From positions 184,330 through 248,329 of the forward strand of contig CAVYUQ010000006.1 of NCBI GenBank assembly GCA_963771715.1: a stretch of DNA of 64,000 nucleotides, read 5' to 3'. This DNA comes from JACVRW01 sp963771715 (GTDB lineage: Bacteria > Actinomycetota > Thermoleophilia > Solirubrobacterales > Thermoleophilaceae). This document shows, piece after piece, positions 1-6,993 of this stretch. Below the pieces are notes generated by a model. It ran no database searches, was not told where the DNA came from, and saw nothing but the letters and a program-made list of their open reading frames with translations. The translations under genes and the position numbers were made by a program. Each line of letters begins with the position of its first letter. Within the stretch, counting starts at the first letter, position 1.

Positions 1-1190
1 AACGCGGTCGCGTCGGCGGCCGGCCGGTTGAGCGCTCCCCCGTAGGCGTCGAGCAGCAGGGCTCCGGAGCCGAGCGACGGATTGCGCTGACGCCGCTCGA
101 TCCAGTCGATCATGATCGCCCGGCCCCTCGGCCCGAGCCGCTTGTCGAAGTAGTCCGACTTGGCGAAGAAGCTCGAACGCGTGGACCTGTGGCAGGCCGC
201 GAAGCCGGAGTCGAGGCAGCCCGCCCAGCGCAGGACCAGCGAGAAGTAGCTCGAGCTGCCGCTGCTGAGGCTCGCGCCGGCCACGCGCGTGAGCGGCCCG
301 ACGAGCCTGCGCAGCGCGGCCACGTCGCCGAAGTACTGCCCGAGTGCGGCCACGCGCGGCAAGCCGGAGCCGCCGGTGGTGCCGAGCGAGAAGATCGAGG
401 TGAGCGCCGGCGGCGCGTCTGGCGCGAAGCGCTGCCACGCCGCCAGCGCCTCCTCGGCCTGCGACCAGGGCCACGACACGCTGAACCACGCCGCGCCCGG
501 CGCGCGGTGGGCCTTCAGCGTCAGCGACGTCACGATGCCGAAGTTCCCGCCGCCACCGCCGCGGCAGGCCCAGTAGAGGTCCTCGTTCGTGTTGGCATCC
601 ACGTGGCGGACGCGCCCGTCGGCGGTCACCACGCGCGCGGCCACGAGTCTGTCGCTCGTGAGCCCGAAGCGCCGCCCGGCCAGCCCGTGCCCGCCGCCGA
701 GCGCGAGGCCGGCGATGCCCACGGAGGGGCAGGAGCCGGACGGCACGGACAGCCCGCGGCGCGTGAGGGCGCGCTGGACGTCGATCAGCTGGGCGCCCGC
801 GCCGATCCTGGCGCGGCCATTCGAGACCCTCACGCCGCGGAGGCGAGACAGGTCGATCACGACGCCGTCCGAGGTCGTGGAGTACCCGGCGTAGCTGTGG
901 CCGCCGGAGCGGGCCACCACCCTGACGTCGAAGCGGTCCGCCCAGCGCACGACCGCCGCCACGTCCGCGGTGCTCTCCGCGATCACCAGCGCGTCGGGCC
1001 GGACGCCCTCGAAGCGGCGGTTGTAGACGATGCGCGTGCTGTCGCGGGGCACGAGCACCCGGCCCCTCACCGCCGACCTGAGCTCCCTGAGCGCCCGCCT
1101 GGAGAGGTCCGCGGGCTCCGCGGGCAGCCGCAGGAGGACCGCGCCGCCCGCTGCGCCTACGAGGAACTGGCGACGGTCGAGCTCGGCCAT
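1..1190 (-). CDS. FAD-linked oxidase, berberine-bridge (BBE) type, 3' end outside window
   Basis: The reading frame starts at the ATG at 1190 and is still open at base 1, so about 396 residues are visible and the C-terminus is missing. The N-terminus D-R-R-Q-F-L followed by a hydrophobic stretch (residues 5-21) looks like a Tat-type signal. The FAD_binding_4 fold is clear: R-S-G-G-H-S-Y-A-G with H98 is the usual histidyl-FAD site, and S-G-S-C-P-S-V-G with C154 is the usual cysteinyl site, so the flavin may be attached twice. Family members oxidise alcohols, sugars or alkaloid-like products with O2; the substrate here is unknown. It lies 4 bp after the response regulator gene, so the two are probably co-transcribed. 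A second BBE enzyme sits beside the other peptide cassette (46223-47653). Confidence 0.85.
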   Translation of the reverse strand, partial: MAELDRRQFLVGAAGGAVLLRLPAEPADLSRRALRELRSAVRGRVLVPRDSTRIVYNRRFEGVRPDALVIAESTADVAAVVRWADRFDVRVVARSGGHSYAGYSTTSDGVVIDLSRLRGVRVSNGRARIGAGAQLIDVQRALTRRGLSVPSGSCPSVGIAGLALGGGHGLAGRRFGLTSDRLVAARVVTADGRVRHVDANTNEDLYWACRGGGGGNFGIVTSLTLKAHRAPGAAWFSVSWPWSQAEEALAAWQRFAPDAPPALTSIFSLGTTGGSGLPRVAALGQYFGDVAALRRLVGPLTRVAGASLSSGSSSYFSLVLRWAGCLDSGFAACHRSTRSSFFAKSDYFDKRLGPRGRAIMIDWIERRQRNPSLGSGALLLDAYGGALNRPAADATA

Positions 1191-1194
1191 CCGC

Positions 1195-1860
1195 TCATTC
1201 CAGCAGACCCCTGCGCATGGCCTCCGCCACCGCCGCCGCCCGCTCCGAGACGCCGAGCTTCTCGTAGACGTGGTGAAGGTGGGTCTTCACCGTCGCCGTG
1301 CTCAGGTGCAGCGCGCGGCCGATCTGCGGCGCGCTGAGGCCCTCGGCGATCAGCGTCAGGGTCTCGCGCTCGCGCTCGCTCATCACGGGCCGGTCGCGCG
1401 GGGCGCGCAGCCTGATCTCGCCGGCGATGCCCGCCTGGAGCTGGGGTGACAGCACCGTGCGGCCGCGGGCCACGGCGGTGATCGCGTCGCACAGCTCGCG
1501 TGCGCTCGCCTCCTTCGTCAGGTAGCCGGCCGCGCCCTCCGCGAGCGCGGCGTACACCTCGCATGGATCGGCGTGCGCGTCCATCAGCACCACGCGCGTG
1601 CCGAGGCCGTCGCGCGCCACCGCATGCAGGACCTGCTCGCCGGACAGGCCGCTGAGCCTCCTGTCGATCACGGCCACGTCGGGATGCTGCGCGCCGATCG
1701 CCTCCAGCGCCTCCCTGCCGTTGGCGGCCTGCCCGACGAGCTCGAGCTCCGGGCGCTCGCGGATCGCGCGCGTCAGCGCGTCCCGGTAGAGGGGCTGGCC
1801 GTCCGCGGCCAGGACGCGCACTCGCCGTCCTGGGCTCGCACGAGGTCCCTCACTGAGCAA
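1195..1860 (-). CDS. NarL/LuxR-type response regulator
   Basis: This 221-residue protein has a receiver domain (about residues 14-130) with D66 (V-I-D-R-R) as the likely phosphoacceptor and D20 in the acidic pocket. A conserved Lys lies in Y-L-T-K-E-A. A LuxR/GerE helix-turn-helix follows (about 155-221; S-E-R-E-R-E-T-L-T-L-I-A-E-G-L-S and V-K-T-H-L-H-H-V). No sensor kinase gene is visible next to it. The acidic pocket has A-A-D rather than the usual D-D, which may weaken metal binding, so phosphorylation-independent action is possible. It is the first gene of a probable two-gene unit with the BBE oxidase and lies back-to-back with nothing but a 71-bp gap before the ArsR-like gene, which is on the same strand. 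Confidence 0.9.
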   Translation of the reverse strand: MLSEGPRASPGRRVRVLAADGQPLYRDALTRAIRERPELELVGQAANGREALEAIGAQHPDVAVIDRRLSGLSGEQVLHAVARDGLGTRVVLMDAHADPCEVYAALAEGAAGYLTKEASARELCDAITAVARGRTVLSPQLQAGIAGEIRLRAPRDRPVMSERERETLTLIAEGLSAPQIGRALHLSTATVKTHLHHVYEKLGVSERAAAVAEAMRRGLLE

Positions 1861-1931
1861 GATTCATGAGTTGTACCAGTCAGCGGCGAGTTTTGCTCTA
1901 AGACTGCTGAGCATGCGCGTGGAGGACCGGC

Positions 1932-2519
1932 TCACTCGTCGTCGTCGCTCGGCGGTGACTCAAATTGCATGAGCACCACCCGGGTCGGCACGCCGTCCTC
2001 ATCGGACTGCTTGAGCCGCCCGGCGCTGCGCGACCTGACCTTCTCCGCCTCCGCGAACGCCTTCGCCATCACGGCCGACATCTCCCTCCAGCCCTGCTCG
2101 TCCAACACCATCGGGCTGTGCGTGAGGTACCGGTCGGGGCGCGAGTCGAACGTGCCGGCCTTGATCGCGTCCGAGACGTCCGCCCAGACGATCTCGAGCG
2201 CCGTGTCCGAGATCGTCTGGCGCGCGGAGCGCGGAATTCGCTTCCAGTCGCGGTCGCTGAAGAAGGGCCGGATCACGGCGCGGTAGTAATGCTCGATCGC
2301 GCCGCGGCGCTGCGCGGTGTCCACGAGCTCGATGCAGCCCAGGTCGAGCAGGGCGCGCACGTGGTAGCTCACGTTCGGCAGCCGCTCGTCGATCGTCTCG
2401 GCGATCTCGTTCGGGCTCGCGACGCGCTCGTTGAGGATCACGAGGATGCGCGCCCGCATCGGATGGGACAGCGCCTTCGCGATGCGCGGGTCGACGAGAT
2501 CCAGCGTCGAGCGGGCCAC
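1932..2519 (-). CDS. ArsR-type winged-helix regulator of peptide cassette 1
   Basis: This 195-residue protein starts at GTG 2519. Residues 1-85 form an ArsR/HTH_20 winged helix (K-A-L-S-H-P-M-R-A-R-I-L, then L-P-N-V-S-Y-H-V-R-A-L as the recognition helix). A C-terminal region of about 100 residues contains H-Y-Y-R-A-V and S-D-R-D-W-K-R-I-P. No metal-binding Cys cluster is seen. Only 23 bp separate its start from the divergent methyltransferase, so one short region must hold both promoters and probably its operator. The C-terminal part of the sigma/ArsR fusion at cassette 2 (42286-43407) is clearly homologous, including H-Y-Y-R-A and the D-R-[DE]-W-x-[KR]-[IL]-P segment. The effector is unknown. 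Confidence 0.85.
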   Translation of the reverse strand: MARSTLDLVDPRIAKALSHPMRARILVILNERVASPNEIAETIDERLPNVSYHVRALLDLGCIELVDTAQRRGAIEHYYRAVIRPFFSDRDWKRIPRSARQTISDTALEIVWADVSDAIKAGTFDSRPDRYLTHSPMVLDEQGWREMSAVMAKAFAEAEKVRSRSAGRLKQSDEDGVPTRVVLMQFESPPSDDDE

Positions 2520-2542
2520 AGCGCGACCTTAATCGAATTCTG

Positions 2543-3340
2543 ATGGCTGCGCTTCAGGTGGAGAGCAGCATCGAATACGACGCGTTCGCCCCCTATTACG
2601 ACGCATTCACCGAGGACTCGGACTACGAGACCTGGACGGTCCACGTGCTCGCCCTGCTTCGAGATCACGGCCTGCGCGGGCGCCGCCTGCTCGACCTGGC
2701 CTGCGGGAGCGGCAAGAGCTTCGCCGGCTTTCTCGGGCGCGGCTTCGAGGTCACGGGCTGCGACTCCTCGCGCGGGATGCTGGAGCTGGCCTCGCGCCGG
2801 GCGCCGAGCGCGACCCTGGTGGAGGCCGACCTGCGCGAACTGCCGCCGCTCGGCGGCTTCGACGTCGTCACCTGCTTCGACGACTCGCTGAACTACCTGA
2901 CCGACGAGGACGAGCTCGGCGCCGCCTTCGCCGGCATCGCGCGAAACCTGCGCCCCGGCGGCCTGGCTGCGTTCGACCTCAACTCGCTGGCCGCGTACCG
3001 CTCGACGTTCGCCTCCGACCGCGTGACGGAGCGCGCCGGCGTGGTGTTCGCGTGGCGCGGGTTCGGCACGGCGGACGCCCGACCTGGCTGCGCCGTCGAG
3101 GCGCAGATCGACGTGTTCGCTTCCGTGGAGGCCGGCGCGTACGAGCGTGTGGTGACGCGCCACCGCCAGCGCCACTTCGAGCGCGACCGGGTACTCGCGC
3201 TGCTCGCCGAGGCGCGACTCGAATGCCTTGCGGTCCACGGTGTGCTCCCGGACGCGTCGCTCGCCGAGCCCGCAGACGAGAGCCGCCACCTGAAGGTGCT
3301 CTACATCGCGAGACGAGCGGAAGGAGGTGATTCCGAGTGA
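2543..3340 (+). CDS. Class I SAM-dependent methyltransferase, peptide cassette 1
   Basis: This 265-residue methyltransferase has motif I L-L-D-L-A-C-G-S-G-K-S at residues 49-59, an acidic motif II region (V-T-G-C-D-S-S), and N-L-R-P-G-G-L before the last strands. Its N-terminal Y-D-A-F-A-P-Y-Y-D-A-F matches Y-D-A-L-A-P-F-Y-D-R-F in the cassette 2 enzyme, and the two can be aligned along their whole length. No Shine-Dalgarno precedes ATG 2543, so the mRNA is probably leaderless. Its stop codon overlaps the GTG start of the peptide gene, so the two are translationally coupled. I infer that it methylates the peptide or an intermediate made from it; regulation or methylation of another small molecule remains possible. 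Confidence 0.9.
   Translation: MAALQVESSIEYDAFAPYYDAFTEDSDYETWTVHVLALLRDHGLRGRRLLDLACGSGKSFAGFLGRGFEVTGCDSSRGMLELASRRAPSATLVEADLRELPPLGGFDVVTCFDDSLNYLTDEDELGAAFAGIARNLRPGGLAAFDLNSLAAYRSTFASDRVTERAGVVFAWRGFGTADARPGCAVEAQIDVFASVEAGAYERVVTRHRQRHFERDRVLALLAEARLECLAVHGVLPDASLAEPADESRHLKVLYIARRAEGGDSE
3321..3330 (+). promoter_or_regulatory. Near-perfect Shine-Dalgarno for the micro-peptide gene
   Basis: AAGGAGGTGA lies at 3321-3330, six bases before GTG 3337 and inside the end of the methyltransferase gene. It is a ten-base match to the anti-SD end of 16S rRNA. The equivalent AAGGGGGTGA stands at 44287-44296 before peptide 2. Most genes in this window have weak or no SD, so these two mark the tiny reading frames as strongly translated. 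Confidence 0.85.
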
Positions 3341-3399
3341 CGATCAAGAAGACGGACAAGCCCGTCCTGCCGACGCTTTCGGTGACCAAGATCGGATGA
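3337..3399 (+). CDS. 20-residue precursor-like peptide 1
   Basis: The frame reads MTIKKTDKPVLPTLSVTKIG and stops at TGA 3397-3399. Reasons to accept such a short gene are the near-perfect SD at 3321-3330, the GTG-TGA overlap with the methyltransferase, and a homologous 21-codon gene at exactly the same place in cassette 2 (44301-44366). From the shared Asp onward the two agree at D-K-P-V-x-P-x-x-S-V-x-K-x-G. There is no signal peptide and no Cys; the possible targets are Thr, Ser, Lys, Pro and the C-terminal carboxylate. The adjacent E1-like enzyme suggests that the C-terminal Gly is adenylated, as in MccB, ThiS/MoaD or ubiquitin-like systems. I do not recognise the peptide family. Confidence 0.82.
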   Translation: MTIKKTDKPVLPTLSVTKIG

Positions 3400-3411
3400 T
3401 CCACTCGCGGC

Positions 3412-3439
3412 CCCGGCCCGGCGGCGGCGCCGGGCCGGG
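3412..3439 (+). terminator. Stem-loop between peptide 1 and its E1 gene
   Basis: CCCGGCCCGGCG at 3412-3423 pairs perfectly with CGCCGGGCCGGG at 3428-3439 across a 4-base loop. No T-run follows, so it is more likely a partial terminator or mRNA-stabilising element than a full stop. A 13-bp stem occupies the same position in cassette 2 with different sequence, which is evidence for a selected structure. In microcin C operons a similar hairpin raises peptide over enzyme transcript. Confidence 0.75.
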
Positions 3440-3460
3440 CTCGCGCCGCCTGGGAGGCTC

Positions 3461-4531
3461 ATGGAGCTACCGCGCATCAAGCGCACCGCCGAGCTCGTCA
3501 CGACGGATGCGGGCGACATCTACGTCCTGCGACCGAGCGACGACTCCGACCTGAGGATCGAGCAACCCGACGCGGCCGCGCGCTCGCTGCTCGCCGCGCT
3601 CGACGGCACGCGCAGCGTGGGCCAGCTCGAGCGCGAGTTCGGGCCGGATCTCGTCGCCGACACGCTCGCGCAGGATGTCCGCCGTCGGGCTGCTCGACGA
3701 CGCGGCGGACGACGCACGGGTGAGCGCACGGGAGGCGGCACGCTACGACCGCCAGCTGCGCTACTTCAGCGACGTCTCGAGCGGCGCGTTCCCGCCCTCG
3801 GAGTACCAGCGGCGGCTGCGCGAGGCGCGCGTCGTGATCCTGGGGCGTCGGCGGGCTCGGCAGCTGGGCGTCGTACGCGCTCGCCTGCTGCGGCGTCGGT
3901 GAGCTGGTCCTGCTCGACCACGACCTCGTCGAGGAGAGCAACTTCAATCGCCAGATCCTCTACCGCGAGCGCGACATCGGCCGCCCCAAGGCCGAGGCGG
4001 CCGCCGAGGCCCTGGCGGCGTTCGACTCGCGCTGCCGGCTCACGCCCGTGGCGCGCCGGCTCGAGAGCGCGGCGGCGGTGGGCGAGCTGGCCGAGGGGGC
4101 CGACTTCGTGGTGAACGGAGCGGACTGGCCGGCGCACGACATCGAGCGCTGGGTGAACGCCGCGTGCTTCGCGGGCAGGGTCCCGTACATCACGATGAGT
4201 CACTCGCCGCCGGTCGCCCGCGTCGGCCCGCTGTACCTGCCGGGCACGACCGGCTGCTTCGCGTGCCAGGAGGAGACCTACCGCCGCTCGTACGCGCTCT
4301 ACGACGAGCTGATCGAGCAGCGCCGCGGCCGTCGGACTCAGGCCGCGACGCTCGGCCCGGTGTGCGCCTTCGTGGGTGGCCAGGTGGCGCTCGAGACCCT
4401 GCACCAGCTCACCGGCGTGTGCGCGCCGGCCTCGCTCGGCACGGCGTACATCTATGACCTGCGCACGCATGGAGGTCACGCGCGAGCCCGTGCCACGGCT
4501 CGCGGACTGCCCGGTGTGCGGCGGCCTGTGA
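3461..4531 (+). pseudogene. E1/ThiF-like adenylating enzyme with peptide-clamp region, cassette 1 (three frame breaks as sequenced)
   Basis: Translation starts at ATG 3461 after GGGAGG. The frame must change three times, each time by one surplus base: near 3672, near 3842 in a GGGG run, and near 4467. With those bases removed the protein has about 355 residues, matching the intact copy 2 (354). Recognisable parts are an N-terminal region with G-D-I-Y-V-L-R-P, then R-Y-D-R-Q-L-R-Y-F, the nucleotide loop G-V-G-G-L-G-S-W, D-H-D-L-V-E-E-S-N-F-N-R-Q-I-L-Y, G-R-P-K-A-E, G-A-D-W-P, and Cys pairs C-F-A-C and C-P-V-C-G-G for zinc. Conservation in all frames on either side suggests either sequence errors or a very recent loss. 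If intact, it should activate the C-terminus of peptide 1. Confidence 0.82.
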
Positions 4532-4605
4532 TCGGGGCACGCGACCAGTCCCGCGCGGCGCCTTCGCCACATGCATTGGCCGGTGCACGCCTCGGGCCCG
4601 AAGCA

Positions 4606-4730
4606 CGGGACGTGGTCGCGTGAGACGGGAAGGCCGGCGCGCGGCGGATTCGCCCCGCCGTTCCGTCCGCGACCAAACGTATGTTCGGTCGCGAACAGAT
4701 AAAGCGCCCCGGCGACGCGACCACGTCCCG
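4606..4730. repeat. Nested inverted repeats in the gap after cassette 1
   Basis: The gap 4532-4834 holds no convincing gene. GGGACGTGGTCGCGT (within 4606-4621) is repeated inverted at 4715-4730, a 16-bp perfect match including the outer C-G pair. Inside this lies a 26-base dyad at 4668-4693 whose halves are C-G-C-G-A-C-C and G-G-T-C-G-C-G around a TATGTT-like centre, with only two mismatched pairs. Read on the minus strand, the centre is CGAACATACGTTTG (4674-4687), which resembles the SOS-box form CGAAC-N4-GTTYG used by Gram-positive and actinobacterial LexA. It could be an operator for the gene at 4835 or part of a structured RNA. Confidence 0.55.
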
Positions 4731-4834
4731 GGGCATGGCACCGAAGACAGAGCTTCGGCGCATCACCACGATACGCCCCCGCGCAACCGCTGACGCGGTC
4801 TGCCTACGCGTGCCTCGACGACAGGGGGATGGCG

Positions 4835-5287
4835 ATGGCGCGCGTGTCGGTGGAGGTTCCGTCGGAGCTAGTGGGTCCCGTCCGCGAGACCGTGCTGCTG
4901 CTCTACCAGGCCACGGCGGAGTCGCTCCAGCTCTCGCTGCGGGCGCACGCGGAGGGCCGCGGCTCGCTCGAGGAGGTCGCCGCGCACCGGGCGCGATTGG
5001 CGGAGCTCGACGCGCTGGCGGCGAGCCTCGGCTGGCGGGCCGGCCGCCCCGGCCGCCCGGCGGCGGCGCCGCCCGGCCCGCGGCGGCTGAGCGCGTCCGC
5101 CGAGCTGCTTCACGACGCCTTCTACGGCGCGTTGATCGACGCCGGCGAGCGCCTCTCGACGACCGTGGATCGGGCCTGGCGCGGCGAGCTGCCGCTCGAG
5201 CGCGTCCAGGAGGCTGCGGCCGAGGTGCTGGCCCTCCACAGGCTGCTGCGGCTGCTGGAGTCGCTTACAGAGCGCGACTCGGGGTGA
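4835..5287 (+). CDS. Uncharacterised 150-residue helical protein
   Basis: I do not recognise this protein. It is rich in Ala, Leu, Arg and Glu and is predicted mostly helical. Two helical halves (about residues 10-65 and 88-150) are joined by a Gly-Pro-Arg-rich linker (G-R-P-G-R-P-A-A-A-P-P-G-P). The ATG at 4835 is preferred to ATG 4829 because AGGGGG then sits at normal spacing. It has no signal peptide or membrane segment. Its end overlaps the end of the convergent choline dehydrogenase gene by 23 bp. The dyad-rich gap upstream (4606-4730) probably carries its promoter and a regulator site. Confidence 0.6.
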   Translation: MARVSVEVPSELVGPVRETVLLLYQATAESLQLSLRAHAEGRGSLEEVAAHRARLAELDALAASLGWRAGRPGRPAAAPPGPRRLSASAELLHDAFYGALIDAGERLSTTVDRAWRGELPLERVQEAAAEVLALHRLLRLLESLTERDSG

Positions 5288-6953
5288 CGGTCGCGTCCAC
5301 GCCGTGCCGGTAGAACTCGACCGGCTCGGCGGGTAGCGGCGTGTTCCCGAGGATGAGGTCGGCGGCCTTCTCGGCGGTCATCATCACCGGCGCGTAGATG
5401 TTCCCGTTCGTCACGTAGGGGAACACCGAGGCGTCCACCACGCGCAGGCCCTCGACCCCGTGCACGCTCATGCTCAGCGGGTCGACCACGGACATGTCGT
5501 CCGTGCCCATCCTGCACGTGCACGACGGGTGCAGCGCCGTCTCCGCGTCCTTCGCCACCCAGTCGAGGATCTGCTCGTCGGACTCGACCTCCGCGCCGGG
5601 CGACAGCTCGCCCCCGCTGAACGGCTCGAACGCCGGTGCGCCGAGGATCCTGCGGGTGACCCGGATGGCCTCGATCCACTCGCGCCGGTCGTTCTCCGTC
5701 GACAGGTAGTTGAAGAGCAGCGCGGGCTTCACGCGCGGATCGCTGCTCACCGCCTTGCAGGTGCCGCGAACGTCCGAGTACATCGGCCCCACGTGGACCT
5801 GGTAGCCGTGGCCACCGCCGCCCTCTGGCAGCGTCCCGTCGTAGCGCACCGCGATCGGCAGGAAGTGGTACATCAGGTTCGGGTACTTGACCTCGTCGTT
5901 GCCGCGCACGAAGCCGCCCGCCTCGAAATGGTTCGTGGCGCCGGGGCCGGTCTTGCGGAGCAGCCACTGGAGGCCCACGGCCGGGCGCCTCTTCATCGCG
6001 AAGTACGGCGCCATCGTGACCGGCTGGGTCGCGCTGTGCTGGATGTACACCTCGAGGTGGTCCTGGAGGTTCTCCCCCACGCCGGGGACGTCGGCCACCA
6101 CGTCGATGCCGAGCGCGCCGAGCTCACTCGCCGCGCCCACGCCGGAGAGCTGGAGCAGCTGCGGCGAGTTGATCGCGCCGCCGCACAGCACCACCTCGCC
6201 CGCCCGCACGCTGCGGCCGCCGCGGCCGCGGCGCGAGTATTCGACGCCGACCGCCCGCCCGCCCTCGAACACGATCTTCGTGGCGAACGCAAATGTCTCG
6301 ACCGTCAGGTTCGGCCGCTTCATGACCGGGTGCAGGTAGGCGCGCGCGGCCGAGAGCCGCTTGCCGTTGTGCACGTTGCGGTCGAACTTGGCGAAGCCCT
6401 CCTGCCGGTAGCCGTTCACGTCGTCGGTGAGCGGGTAGCCCGCCTGCTGCACGGCCTCGAAGAAGGCGTCGAAGAGCGGTCCCTTCGCCGGGCCGCGCTC
6501 GAGCACCAGCGGGCCGTCGTGACCGCGGAACGGGTCGTCCGGCGCGGCGGCGAGGCAGTTCTCCATCCGCTTGAAGTACGGCAGGCAGTGGGCGTGGTCC
6601 CAGGTCTCCATCCCCGGGTCGGAGGCCCAGCGCTCGTAGTCCATCGGGTTGCCGCGCTGGAAGATCATGCCGTTGATCGAGCTCGACCCGCCGAGCACCT
6701 TCCCGCGCGCGTGGTACACCCGCCGCCCGCCCATGTGCGGCTCCGGCTCGGACTCGTACTTCCAGTCGTAGAAGCGGCTGCCGATCGGGAACGCGAGCGC
6801 GGCCGGCATGTGGATGAAGACGTCCCACGGATAGTCCGACCGCCCGGCCTCGAGCACGAGCACGCTGTTGCCAGGATCCGCCGACAGCCGGTTCGCGAGC
6901 GCGCTGCCGGCGGAGCCCCCGCCGATGATTACGAAGTCATATTGCGAGGCCAC
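5265..6953 (-). CDS. betA: GMC-family choline dehydrogenase-like oxidoreductase
   Basis: This 562-residue GMC flavoprotein starts at GTG 6953. The FAD-binding loop I-I-G-G-G-S-A-G-S-A-L-A-N-R-L is at residues 9-23, followed by the GMC signature around G-K-V-L-G-G-S-S-S-I-N-G-M and the C-terminal C-R-M-G ... N-G-N-I-Y-A-P catalytic region. Length and motifs fit BetA, which oxidises choline to betaine aldehyde (and the aldehyde further). Other GMC alcohol dehydrogenases cannot be excluded by sequence alone, but the surrounding betaine and dimethylglycine genes favour choline. It is the last gene of a probable minus-strand operon after the MetF-like and DmdA/GcvT-like genes, downstream of the TGATATATCA site at 9119. 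Confidence 0.82.
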   Translation of the reverse strand: MASQYDFVIIGGGSAGSALANRLSADPGNSVLVLEAGRSDYPWDVFIHMPAALAFPIGSRFYDWKYESEPEPHMGGRRVYHARGKVLGGSSSINGMIFQRGNPMDYERWASDPGMETWDHAHCLPYFKRMENCLAAAPDDPFRGHDGPLVLERGPAKGPLFDAFFEAVQQAGYPLTDDVNGYRQEGFAKFDRNVHNGKRLSAARAYLHPVMKRPNLTVETFAFATKIVFEGGRAVGVEYSRRGRGGRSVRAGEVVLCGGAINSPQLLQLSGVGAASELGALGIDVVADVPGVGENLQDHLEVYIQHSATQPVTMAPYFAMKRRPAVGLQWLLRKTGPGATNHFEAGGFVRGNDEVKYPNLMYHFLPIAVRYDGTLPEGGGGHGYQVHVGPMYSDVRGTCKAVSSDPRVKPALLFNYLSTENDRREWIEAIRVTRRILGAPAFEPFSGGELSPGAEVESDEQILDWVAKDAETALHPSCTCRMGTDDMSVVDPLSMSVHGVEGLRVVDASVFPYVTNGNIYAPVMMTAEKAADLILGNTPLPAEPVEFYRHGVDATVTPSRAL

Positions 6954-6993
6954 GGGGGCATCCTACGGCGGCCGCTCGGGGCGGCGCAACCGC

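Noticed and set aside
3461..4531. E1-like proteins as MoeB or ThiF of cofactor synthesis
   Set aside because: The N-terminal clamp-like region, lack of moaD/thiS or rhodanese partners, and the adjacent micro-peptide genes point to peptide modification.
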